DNA of 64,000 nt from Ligula intestinalis (lineage: Eukaryota; Platyhelminthes; Cestoda; Diphyllobothriidea; Diphyllobothriidae), in assembly GCA_036362985.1 (NCBI GenBank), contig JAYGXS010000006.1, positions 17,042,289 to 17,106,288 of the forward strand. The letters run 5' to 3'. The notes under the pieces were generated by a model that saw only the letters and a list, made by a program, of their open reading frames with translations, did no database searches and was not told where the DNA came from. This document shows, in pieces, positions 21,961-31,829 of this stretch. Each line of letters opens with the position of its first letter. Positions within the stretch are counted from its first letter, which is position 1. Position numbers and translations under genes: made by a program.

Positions 21961-24209
21961 AAATTACAGAACTGCAGGATGGTACAAGAAGATACAATTT
22001 AATTCACAGAAGTAGGTTGCGTGTAAAAAAGCGAAATAAAACTGGTGGAAGCTTGGGGAAGTCAGAAGGGTTGCGTGTAAAATGCAGAATCACATAGTGA
22101 GCGAAAGATCACGACTCAAGTAGGCAGAGGGAGTCGAGTAAAGAAAACAAATACAGTAGTCAAATGCGATTCATGATTAGGAGACGTCCTTGGGCGTATC
22201 AGTCGTAAGGTTGTCGGATATACTGAAGTTAAGTCCCTTTTCTGCCAGTTCCAAGGTCCAGGGATGAAACCGATCAGCCTTGCACAGCCTCAAGGTAACA
22301 AGGCCATCTTGGATCTACAAGATAAACAAGGCGCAATGGCGTTATTTCTCAATTTAAGGCTGAAATAAGTATACAACAGCCTGGCTGATGTGTCGCTGAG
22401 AACTAACGCCAGCCCCAGTAAAAAAGACACCCCATACCAGCGAACACACCAGCCCACTGAATCATGCCGAAAAGTGTAGAGGAAATTATAATAGAAACCG
22501 TTATGAGCTTCCGTACAGCCTTTTAAACAGTATTACAATTGATCTGTTTGGAGTCATTTATGGGTCTAGGCCTGGTCGTAGCTGTTGATCACAAGCACGA
22601 TCGGCTGGGGGGACATGATGAGCCCGAAACGGTTGCCATCCCAGTGTCTTGATGTCTCGTCACAGCTGGCGTAAAATAACTTAGGCTGCGTGTACAACCG
22701 TCCTTTGTAATCAGCTTTCCCATGCTCAGCGAAGTATCCAAACCAACAGTACTGCTTCATTGCGTATTCGAATTTCAATTTCCTAACTATTTCGTTCCGG
22801 GCTCGTTGCCTTACCAGTTTCGATCAGGAATACATACTATGGTAGATAGGCACTTCCCGATTGGCACGGAGCTCACCTTGGGGCTCGCCCCAGAGCCCTG
22901 CCAGAAGCCGCTCAATAGCTAGCATAGTATAGGCAGACATGCATTAATGGCAAAGACAAGTGAGGCTGGAATGGCTATTGCTGGCTTATTAGCCGTCATC
23001 AGTCAGCCATAGCCAGCCCACGATGGTGGCTGATCAGCGAGGAATGACCATTCCCGTCTCCCCTGTTCTGGTCGGTAATATCAAAGCAGATTGACGGAAC
23101 TTACCTCGTATTTACATTTGGCGGGAATGACCTCAGCGACAAGTGCAGGCACTGTGAATGTTTGGTTCACTACTGGCTCGCGCAATGCACAGTGAACTTT
23201 CAAGGATCTGGGGGGGGGGAAAATAAATGCTTAGTTCGAAAGCAGGACAGCGAGGAGTAAACAGACCTGTCGCTGGTGGCCGTAATTCGTGAGAAAAGCA
23301 GTGAATGGCACGAAAGAAACTGTCAAATGAGGAAATATGCGCATGGCCCTAGGGCCAATGAACTTTATGAATCCGGGCGACAGAATTAGGGAATTTGGTT
23401 GGATATCGAGCACAATCGTTGTAGACGCTGTGATGACTTCCACGCTCTCATGCTTTGGACGCCACCCTCGCGGGTGATCGTGCAGTCGTCCGACTGCAAA
23501 CTTCCTCCAACCTGTTCTCCACTACCTGCGTACAGGATACACTACTCCTCCCATCTAATATCTCAATTTTTCTCTTCTCCTACGGAACCGGGCCTGAAGA
23601 TCGTAGCGGTAAGGTTTTTACCTATTAACTTAACCCGCTACGACGTCTACGATAGTTTAGATATGCAAATTCAGGTCCGGTGATTACAGCCATTTGCATA
23701 GCAGCATATGCCTCATAGGGGTGAGACCCCCACTACCTGTCTCAGAAAGTTTTAAAGTAACGCCAGAAATTTGCAACATATGAAACACCTTCACGCTCCT
23801 TTAGAGGATAGGATGAAAGCAGCAGCGTTCCATACGTGTTTAGAGAAGCGGCACACGGTAAGAATGTCCTATTCTCACTGCTGTAGTCGAGGAGACAATC
23901 TCTCTCTCTTTTGTGTGAGAAAGATCAGCTGAAGCAGAACTTTGTAAAGGCCCAGCCAACAGTCACACCCACACAACGTCATTTCGGCAATCCTGTACAA
24001 GATGTGGTAGGTACTGGTTCTTCAGTTATGGGTAAGCATAGACTTGGCTAAGTTGAAGCTGCCAGAAGCCCCTGTTTCGACGAGCACAGCGGAAAACAAC
24101 ATACAGCGGGACAGGTAGGATGCGTTAGTCCGCTTCCAGTGACCAATTGCATGAAATTTTAACCAAATTGTTGAAGTGCGTTTTCGATTAGGAAGGATTA
24201 ATGAATTGG
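21961..24209. other. Unrecognised sequence with one possible LINE endonuclease scrap
   Basis: The only protein-like frame is 22566-22778 on the minus strand, whose LFYASCDETSRHWDGNRFGL and IMSPQPIVLV distantly resemble the FWS..GVGFALSP region of LINE endonucleases. That reading is weak. Repeat R2 lies at 23460-23640. The remainder holds nothing I recognise. Confidence 0.4.
23460..23640 (-). repeat. Dispersed repeat R2, minus-strand copy
   Basis: On the minus strand it reads GGCCCGGTTCCGTAGGAGAA, then after about 100 bases TTGGAGGAAGTTTGCAGTCG, in the order and spacing of 13310-13420. Confidence 0.55.
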
Positions 24210-24980
24210 ATTTACAAAATCGATTATCCAGAAGCATAATCCCAAGATATTTCAGACACGTCAGGATGCTGGCTTTTGAATGCATGTCCTTTCAGCCATC
24301 TGCATCAAACACACCTGTGGAAAAATAACTACTTAAGTAGTATGCACTCCTCCGACGACATTAAATGGTCTTATAAATTTAAATCGGTCGTATAGAAAGC
24401 GGAAACATATTATTTATGACACTTTTTGGGGCATGTCACATCGTCTTCTAATTGTATACCAGAAGGAAGAACATATAGGAATTTTAAGTTTCTTTTTACG
24501 AGATTTTCTTAAGATCGTGCAATGTCCATTCAAATAGTGTCATATCGATATGGTAATTTATGCCCCTCATCAGGTACATAATATAATTCACACTCATGGT
24601 AGATTTTTATGAACACTATACAGAAGATTCTGTCTCAAGCAATATTAATACACTGACGGCTATGCTGTATTATAAATAAACATTTTACGGTCGTAAAAAT
24701 CTCATAATTATAAACTTTTTTTAAACCGAAAGGTGACCTTTCTCGAGTAGTAAATTTCAATAGGGCGTAATTTGATACTCAACGAATACGAGAACAAATA
24801 CATTTGTGCGTGTTGTCTATAAAATATATTTGAATGTATAGGGGCATTGCAAATGAATACTACTTAAATAGCCATATTCCACAGAGTATACTTTCTGAAG
24901 GCGGTCAGAAAGAAGCTCGTTCAAAAGCAAGCATCTTGGTGTGACTAAAATATCCTGAGATTAAACTGTTCGATAATTAA
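24210..24980 (+). repeat. Dispersed repeat R1, unclassified, copy 2
   Basis: Diverged counterpart of 13590-14410 in the same orientation. The blocks CCAAGATATTTC, CAGGATGCTGGCTT, CAGAAGATTCTGTCTC, ATACTACTTAAATAGCCAT and AGAAAGAAGCTC occur in the same order. No shared ORF or terminal inverted repeat was seen. Confidence 0.6.
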
Positions 24981-25224
24981 TTAACGTTTCACGAGATGGG
25001 GAACCAATTGCATGGTACATGTATGTATTCTTAACGACATACAGAAAAGTAAGAGTTTCTTTACAGTGAAAGTACCCAGCTTGAAGACGCAGAACCCTAA
25101 ATGCAATTACAACGGCAAATGGGGATCAACATTATTCGGGAACTAGAAGATTTTTGAAAGCCACTCCTGCATTGAGTATACATAACTAATAACTGATATG
25201 TATAAGTAAACAAAACAGACTCAC

Positions 25225-25446
25225 AGAGGAGAAAGCTCGCCATCAATCATTCCGTTTTTCAAAATAACAGTAAAGGCGGCTTTGTAATCTCCGCTCGCCG
25301 CCGCTGCAGCTTTGTCCACACGAAACTGACCGCTTATTCCCTTAACCCCGGGAATCAGTCTGGTAGGTGCCTTTAAATGCGGGATTGGTAAGCATATCCG
25401 GAAGATTTTCTCAGAAACCTCCCCGTAAACAGGGGCATCCATAACA
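25225..25446 (-). CDS. Likely internal exon of an unidentified host gene
   Basis: On the minus strand a polypyrimidine tract and TCCTTTCAG precede an open stretch of 222 bases that ends in CTCT|GTGAGT, so both splice sites are good. Read in the open frame it encodes VMDAPVYGEVSEKIFRICLP, then HLKAPTRLIPGVKGISGQFR, and ends KNGMIDGELSPL, with no low-complexity or transposon feature. The exon would start in phase 2 and end in phase 2. I cannot name the family. The next exon would be sought at lower coordinates on the minus strand, which makes this gene convergent with TMEM231. I found no convincing partner exon. The frame 25560-25660 on the same strand is open but lacks a donor of the right phase. 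Confidence 0.5.
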
Positions 25447-26149
25447 CTGAAAGGAGGTAAGAAAAGATGCGTACTGATTTCATCAGAAATATGGTAAATA
25501 AAACACAAAAGTAGCAAGTAGTTAGTCTCAAGTAACAAACACGCTGTGACCTTCCTCGTCGATAAAATGATTAATAGTCACAACGTCCTTCCTCGTGGAT
25601 CCGCCTAAAGGAAACTGGGATTTGCTAAAATCTCTGAGCAGTTTCTTAGGATAGGAAGGCGAAAGCATGAAATAGATACAGGAACATTAAAATGGCAAAT
25701 CTCAGAGCCAAATAATAGAAGTGAGAATGCACATGGTAGGCCGACTTGAGTAGTGCCAGGGCGCCACTATTGGAAATGAGTCTAGGTGTCATCCTTTAGG
25801 ACTAAACGATTATGGAAGGCCAAATGAATTATCCTCCGATGTTTCCAGCAGGATGACAGAATGATTATGGTGACATTGTCTACTAAAGCATAGTTTTATT
25901 TCAGCAAACACAATTTTTGATTTCGGACCATAAAAAGAACAGAAGGGAAGCCTTACAACTTGGCCGGTGGGCCTGGCATTTTCGGGTCGAACATTGAGAC
26001 GTGGACACTCTTTGTACTACAGGTGGCCTCGTGTTAAATCCCAAAATCCAGCACGAATGATGAAATGTCGACAGGTCACGACCCGCACGCTGGTCATCGA
26101 GCAATTAGCGCACAAGCAGACAACTATCCTCGATAGGGGAGAGCCGCTA
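25447..26149. other. Unrecognised sequence
   Basis: There is no domain or repeat I can name. The right-hand part (from about 25900) may already belong to the Penelope terminal fragment that follows. Confidence 0.4.
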
Positions 26150-26310
26150 GCTGTCATAGGCATGCTGTAATATGGTAACCCTGTCCTATAAATACTGCAA
26201 CCCCTGCATAAAATAACCCTTTCTGCTACCGTCTCTGATGACGGGTCCGCGATTAAATCCGAAAGGTTGGGCGAATAAGATTTTTCTCCAGCGATCACAT
26301 TTACTTCCCT
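26150..26310 (+). mobile_element. Penelope-like terminal fragment with hammerhead-like motif
   Basis: The blocks are TATAAATACTGCAACC, then CTCTGATGACGGGTCC, then AAATCCGAAAGGTTGGGCGA and CCAGCGATCACATTTACTTC. This is the same order as at 20810-20970 and 790-950. CTGATGA followed after 12 to 13 bases by CGAAA, with GGGT able to pair with ATCC between them, fits the core of a hammerhead ribozyme, although the closing base pair of stem II is mismatched. Confidence 0.5.
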
Positions 26311-26529
26311 ATTCCAGGGGTACCTATTTATTATGTTTTAACGTTACCTCTAACCCTAATCCCCTCCCCCGGAATTTGGCCAAATGTAATTTGTAATACG
26401 GGAGTCCGTATTTCCATAAGCAGCTAATGTTGCAAACTGAACTGGCCAAAGCTGTTGCCGAAGGTCGTGAAAGATGTCAATAAACAGTTGACAAACTTTT
26501 CTGGCCAGTATCAATAACCCCCAACAATA

Positions 26530-26665
26530 ACCGTTTGTGAATGAATAGGAAGGTGCTCGTTCCAGGTATTTGCGTGAATGAAAGAGAGGAGTCATCGAAC
26601 ACCGGAACAGTCTGTTTATTGTCCCGAGCTTTCAAACCCGCACAGGAGTTCATCGGTATGAACAA
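26530..26665 (-). mobile_element. Penelope-like 3' end, minus strand
   Basis: The minus strand reads CTCCTGTGCGGGTTTGAAAG, CTCGGGACAATAAACAGACT and GTTCCGGTGTTCGATGA. This GAAAGCTC, AATAAA, GTTCCGGTGNTCG series matches the 3' ends at 21880-21960 and 34205-34265. No coding part remains. Confidence 0.55.
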
Positions 26666-26724
26666 GAACAGCAAAAAATAGGCGACATTTATAAAGAGTG
26701 TAAACCTATTAGGTATCAGCGAAG

Positions 26725-27130
26725 TGTTATAACGGAGGCCCAGGCCGAGATATTACCGCGCCAAATTGTTGTAACGGGGCCCAGGCCAAATATTCGCCGT
26801 CTAGTTGCGCCTCATGTGAGCTCCCAGAGAGAGAGAACACGACAAAAAGGGTGCAACGGCAGAAGTCTTTTTGTGTTTAAGGTACAAACAATTTAGGGAA
26901 AACAACGTGTGTAACGATGTCCACTGAGCCAATAAGATTTCCCTCTGAGATGGTGATCAGTCCCATTGGTTGTTTGACTCAGTGGATGACAGTGGTTTAA
27001 ACGGTGAATTATCGATCGTTTTGACGGCTTTCGCACATTCGTCCGTGTAGGCCGATCGATAGCCTGTTTGGGTTGTGGCCATGCTTCGCAAGCTACTGCT
27101 TGCTAAGCTGTTCGTTAGGCCTGCCTAACA
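26725..27130 (-). repeat. 3' LTR of the Gypsy element
   Basis: This LTR aligns along its whole length with 27545-27954, with shared blocks CCCAGGCC, CGCCTCATGT, CCCAGAGAGAGAGAA and AGTCCCATTGG. Confidence 0.85.
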
Positions 27131-27238
27131 CCTCACCTCTGAAGACACCGTAAGATTTAAGTTGCGGGTTCACTTGTGACGGAACCGTTCGCATTCGTTT
27201 CCGGCTTGATCGCGTAGAGGCTGAAGTTCGTGCCTTTT
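27131..27238 (-). pseudogene. Gypsy Pol C-terminal tail fragment
   Basis: In another minus-strand frame the interior ends with a basic STRSSRKRMRTVPSQVNP then QLKSYGVF, just before the polypurine tract. Basic tails with a VNPxLKxY pattern occur at the very end of some Gypsy Pol proteins. The tail is fused to the Gag start with everything between deleted. Confidence 0.45.
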
Positions 27239-27517
27239 TTAGAACCGAGGTTCCTCGTAGGGAGGTCTGGGGAGTCGGCGGTAGTCGTGGGAGAACCAAG
27301 CGTCGAATGTAACGCCGGTGTCGGGGTCATTAATGAACTCTGTGATGGAAGCAGCAGTGGCGTCTGCTAATGTGGACTGTTTTGCGGAAGAATCTGGACC
27401 AGAAAAATGCAAACTGAATTTTTGCATTATGGACTCCATCATCTTCAAATGAGCCTCCTCAAATTGAGCTTGTTGCTGTTTCAGGATAGTCTGCAGTTGT
27501 TCCGTGGATATAGACAT
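27239..27517 (-). pseudogene. Gypsy Gag N-terminal fragment
   Basis: The frame begins MSISTEQLQTILKQQQAQFE, a glutamine-rich coiled segment, and continues with a DPDTGVTFDAWF motif, which corresponds to the start of the Ty3/Gypsy capsid domain (usually FDSWFRRYED). The homology stops right there and the reading turns into DYRRLPRPPYEEPRF and a stop. A Gypsy Gag is normally several hundred residues, so only about 80 remain. The start lies about 27 bases after the 5' LTR, as expected for this class. Confidence 0.75.
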
Positions 27518-27544
27518 AGTGAGTCCGGTTCTGCGTCACCAAAT

Positions 27545-27954
27545 TGTTATAACGGAAAGGCCCAGGCCAAGATATTAGCGCGCCAGATTTCTTTAACGGA
27601 GCCCAGGCCTAAATATTTGCCGTCTGACTACGCCTCATGTAAGCCCCCAGAGAGAGAGAAAAAGACAGGAAATGTGCAGAATCAGAAGTCTTTTAGAGTT
27701 CTATGTACAACAATTTTAGGGAAACAAACGTATGTTAACGATTTCCCTTGAGCCAATAGGATGCTCTCCTGAGGTAGTGGCCAGTCCCATTGGCTGCTTG
27801 CTCAGTGAGTGAATGTAGCTAGAAATTCAAATTATCGATTGATTGCCTGGCTCGAAGTGGTAGCTCGCGCATAGGCCGATCAATAGCCTATTGTGGACGC
27901 GGCTATGGTTTGCAAACGACTCCTTGCGAAGGCTGTTGTTAGGCCGCCCTAATA
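27545..27954 (-). repeat. 5' LTR of the Gypsy element
   Basis: This LTR is directly upstream, on the minus strand, of the primer-binding site and Gag start. It is 4 bases longer than its partner through small indels. Confidence 0.85.
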
Positions 27955-28009
27955 CGATGCACGTCTTGGTTGACTGTACAAGGCTCTGTACGCTGGCGCT
28001 AAATCGATT

Positions 28010-28255
28010 GATTGAGTCCTCAGAACAATAAGCAAACTGTTCCGGTGGTCGCCGAGCCTTTTCCTGGTCAAGCACCAGAACAGTTTATTTACTATGCTGA
28101 GTTCTCAAGGTCTCAAAACGGTCACTGATAATTGATTGACTTGCCTCCCCCCCTATAATTGCCGCGTCTCTACCGCTGTTATCTCAGAAGAACTACTCTA
28201 CGAGTTCGAAACCTCGGAATAATAAACAAATTATTCTGGCGCTCGAGCAGTTTTT
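28010..28255. mobile_element. Cluster of Penelope-like 3' ends in opposite orientations
   Basis: At 28015-28055 the plus strand reads CTCAGAACAATAAGC then CTGTTCCGGTGGTCGCC. At 28060-28115 the minus strand reads AACTCAGCATAGTAAATAAA then CTGTTCTGGTGCTTG. At 28190-28250 the plus strand again reads TACGAGTTCGAAACC, AATAATAAAC and TTCTGGCGCTCGAGCAG. The three share the GAA-CTC, AATAAA, GTTCYGGTGNTCG pattern of the Penelope ends in this window, but no coding sequence remains. Confidence 0.5.
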
Positions 28256-28359
28256 TTGCTAATAACCATCCATGAAGGAGTAAATTGAACTAAAATGTAC
28301 TAGTCTTGTCGCAAGAAAGGCTGCAGGGACACCTGCAACTCCAATTTTAGATAATAAAA

Positions 28360-31313
28360 CAGTTACTACCACTAAGACTATCCGATCGCTAAGTCCATCT
28401 AACTTAACCTCTGCAGCAGCCTCTACGGACTCGCCTCTTGAAGAGCTCAACGTGCAAGTTACCATTGGACCGTCTAGTCTGACTATCCATAACGTATACA
28501 TTCCTCCACAAAGCAGCTGTGACGCCAACTTCAGGTCATCAATAGCCCACGTGTTAACGGATGATTCGAAACTCATCTTGGGCGACTTTAATGCCCACGA
28601 TGACTTCTGGTCCTCTAACCTTTCCTGTACTAGAGGTGCTTCACTAGCCGAGGAGATCAACAACACCAACTTTGGGGTCCTCAACACAGATGGAACGTCC
28701 ACGAGACTTCCTTATTCAGGTACTTGCGCTAGCCCTGACATCTCCATCGTTAGTCGCGACCTAGTACTATCAACCTCATGGGACTGTCTGTGCAAACTGA
28801 GCTCTGACAATCTCCCGATAGTTATGACAATCAGCACACATGCTTCCCCGATTCGTAACGCTCGCAAGTGCTTTATGAACCTACGTAAAGCCAAATGGCC
28901 CGATTTCCTTAGTGAAACTGAGATTCTCTTTGACCAGGCTCTCTTTGCTCCAGATGTCCGCCAAGGTGTATCGATTTTCAATCGCATCATGCATACCGCC
29001 TCTAAGCACAACATTCCTGCGGGTAAGGTCTTTGATCTCATTCCAGGATACCCTTCTGATGCGGCCACCTTATGAAGAGAGCGTGACGTCACCCGGACTC
29101 AAAACCCTCAACACCCGTCGTTGCCGGCCATGACCTTAGAGATCTCCTGACTGGTCAATGAACACAAGAGGACTCTATGGCAAAAAAGCTAGCCACTTTC
29201 TCCAGCCGCGCTAACACCAGCAAGTTATGGCAAACAATCAAATCCATCGGAAGAGGGGCGCCTGCTCCTCCCAACCAGGTTAACAAATTCAATGGTATAC
29301 CGATGAAGACCGACAGGGGCATTGCCAACCAATTTAATGTGCCATTCACCACGGTCGCAGTCCATAAATAATCGAAGAATTCAAGGATCGTCAAACACAG
29401 GTCGTGCAAACCTTTATTGATGCCACTCCAATTCTTAGCTCATGATACCACAATTGCGATTAAGCGTGCTAAGAACTCTAAGGCGTTTGGACCTGACAAC
29501 ATTACGATGGTACACCTAAAACACCTAGGCCCCAGAGGTGTCGAATTCTTGACCATGTTGTTTAATCAGTGTCTAGCCACGTGCCATATACCAGCTATCT
29601 GGAAAATGGCCTATATCCTCCCCAGCCACAAAGCAGGTAAAGACGCCGCTGTCTCTGACAGTTACCGCCTGATCTCGCTCCTCAGCTCGGCCATGAAAAT
29701 ACTTGAGCGTCTTATTCTCCCCTCGCTCAATAGATATGCCAACCTCAAAGAGCGCCAACACGGTTTCAGACCTTTCCACTCTACGTCGTTAGCTCTACAA
29801 CGCGTCACGGACCGCATTGCATGCGGATTCAACAAAACGAAACCTGCGTACAGAACAGTAATGGTCGCCCTCAACCTCACTAAAGCTTTTGACTCGGTTA
29901 ACATTGACGCCTTGATGACATCTCTCATGGATTCGTCTCTACCGAACGAGCTCTGCAGATGGCTGAACTGCTATCTCCAAGGCAGACAAACGCGAGTCGA
30001 ATTTTCGGGCACGCTATCCAAAGCCCGCAACTCTAGGACAGGAGTTCCTCTAGGTTCTGTAATTTCGCCATCGCCATTCAACATCTATACGCCTGACCCC
30101 CGAAGTCGAAATAGTGTCTTAGGCTGATGAAATCACCCTGCTGTCCTCTCACGCGAATTTCCGCATGGCTGCCGATGCCTTAAACGACTACATCCCTAGT
30201 TAAGTCTGGCACCTAGACGATAAGCATTTGAAGCTATCCACGCCCAAGTCCTCAGTAACTGTGTTTACTCCAGACCCCAACAAATGCAAGTCCCATCCTC
30301 CAATTAAGGTGGAGGGCAATGACATTTCTTTATATCAGTATCCTAAACTCCTGGGCCTCACTCTCGACCCGACGCTGGCTCTACACCACCATGCTGACAT
30401 CCAAGCCAAGAAAGGCAAAGCCAAGCTCAACACCCTAAAAGCTTTGGCAGGTTCTTCTTGGGGCCAGGACACAGAGACGCTAGTCACGACACACGGGGCA
30501 ACAGGCAAGGCAACGACTGAGCATGCATCAGCTATCTTTGCCCCACTGTTTAGCGATACCAGCTGGGCGAAGGTCGAACGCGTTGAGAACGCTACTCTCC
30601 ACATCGCCACGGGCTGTGTTAACATGACCAATGTAGATCACCTCTATCAGGGAACTCAAGTCCTGCCTTTGAAAGTTCACTCTATCATGCAGGCAAAAAT
30701 CTATATTGCGCAGTCCCATAACTCAAAACATCCGGGTAATCGTCTCTTAACACGCCCTCCACCTGCTAGACGCATGTAGCAATCTACCATAGACGCGTAC
30801 AGCTCACATGCTTCGGTGTATCTTACTAATCTACCGATACCGGACTTCGTTAAGCGTATCCACACCGAAACTGTCGAGCAAGCCACTAGCAGCTATAATC
30901 CCAACAGAGTCCTCAACGCTCCTCCGTCGGTCTCCGACGTCGTGGCCAGAGAACGTAGGGTCAACCTGTCCAGAAACGCCAGAACCAGACTATTTCAGCT
31001 GCGTTCCGGCTTCGCCACGCTGCTGAATTCATTCAAATGCTGTCTCACCTCATGCTTCGACAACGTCACGGACAATTTTCCTGACTGCCTCCTGCCTTCC
31101 CACACAACGTGCCACCTCTTCGACTGCCCGATCAACCCAAGGAACCTCACGCCTGAGGACCTATGGCTTCGCCCAGACAAAGTCGCCAAATTCCTTCATC
31201 TTTCTTAAAAATGTTATACCTTCATCTTTATTTCTTCCTCTTTATCCCTTCATCTTCCTCAAAAATGTTATACCATGTATTGCTGGCAAACTCGTTTAAG
31301 GGAGTAAGTTAGT

Positions 31314-31356
<43 letters not shown>

Positions 31357-31358
31357 AA
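28360..31358 (+). pseudogene. LINE (2A/PHD family) copy, 5' truncated, with (CAA)n tail
   Basis: The order is endonuclease (VYIPPQSSC, LILGDFNAHDDFWSSN, then SSDNLPIV in the position of the SDH motif) at about 28440-28850, reverse transcriptase (KAFGPDNI, GFRPFHSTS, LTKAFDSVN, LGSVISPSPFN) at 29440-30100, thumb (KSSVTVFTPDP, KLLGLTLDP) at 30230-30480, and the C-terminal region ending NLTPEDLWLRPDKVAKFLHLS at 31205. The 3' UTR has an imperfect repeat of TTCATCTTTCTTAAAAATG and ends in (CAA)n. Stops occur at 29073-29075 and 30777-30779. The catalytic YADD has become stop-ADE at 30120-30131. The element is inactive but retains nearly the whole of ORF2 after the endonuclease start. Confidence 0.87.
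31315..31358. repeat. (CAA)n tail
   Basis: About 14 CAA units form the 3' tail of the LINE ending here. Simple-repeat tails are common for non-LTR elements that end without poly(A). Confidence 0.9.
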
Positions 31359-31829
31359 TCTAACTTAATAACGTCATATTTCCCTAAGGTGCGTTCGAAG
31401 TAAATGTTAGTGTAGCAAATCGATAGGTGGACCAACACAACAGACGGCGTCCCTCCACTGCCCACCTCATTCGCTCTCCACATAACTAGCAGTCACCAAG
31501 GTTGAAATGGCTGACAAAGTCAAACATCCGACGCACGCGCGCCACACAGGGCTAAGGGCTTAACTGCAGAAAAAATCGGACCTCGGAGCGGGGGAGAAGT
31601 CGCAGAGTTGACCTCGATGAATGCACTGTAAAGGCAACAACTCCAGTCTGATCTTAAGCCCTATTAGCTGACGCGATGCAAGAATTTAAAGTGGGTCAGA
31701 CGCACCCGCTCTTCCATGAACAAATGTCCTGTGTTGACCTGCCTGCGATGGGGTTAAGCACAGCAGCCTTCACATAACGCGTACGAAAGTGTGAATATTT
31801 AATGACCTGAATCGACTCAGTTAGGCCTA
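31359..31829. other. Unrecognised sequence
   Basis: No ORF or repeat I can name lies in this stretch. Confidence 0.4.

Larger units (their letters stand above)
26725..27954 (-). mobile_element. Internally deleted Ty3/Gypsy LTR retrotransposon
   Basis: Two direct repeats of about 406 and 410 bases (26725-27130 and 27545-27954) flank 414 bases of internal sequence. On the minus strand each LTR starts TGTTAGG or TATTAGG and ends TTATAACA. Immediately after the 5' LTR comes TTTGGTGACGCAGAACC, a plausible primer-binding site, and just before the 3' LTR comes AGAGGTGAGG, a polypurine tract. The outer flanks are CGAAG and CGATG, a 5-base target duplication with one change. The interior joins the start of Gag to the end of Pol, so almost the entire coding region is missing. 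By eye the two LTRs differ at many sites, so the insertion is old. Confidence 0.85.

Noticed and set aside
22566..22820. Minus-strand frame with GKADYKGRLYTQPKLFY as a host exon
   Set aside because: A second frame is equally open, the acceptor is weak, and a distant likeness to LINE endonuclease is as good an explanation.
25560..25660. Open minus-strand stretch (FPLGGSTRKDVVTINHF) as a second exon of the unknown gene
   Set aside because: No donor with the phase required by the exon starting at 25446.
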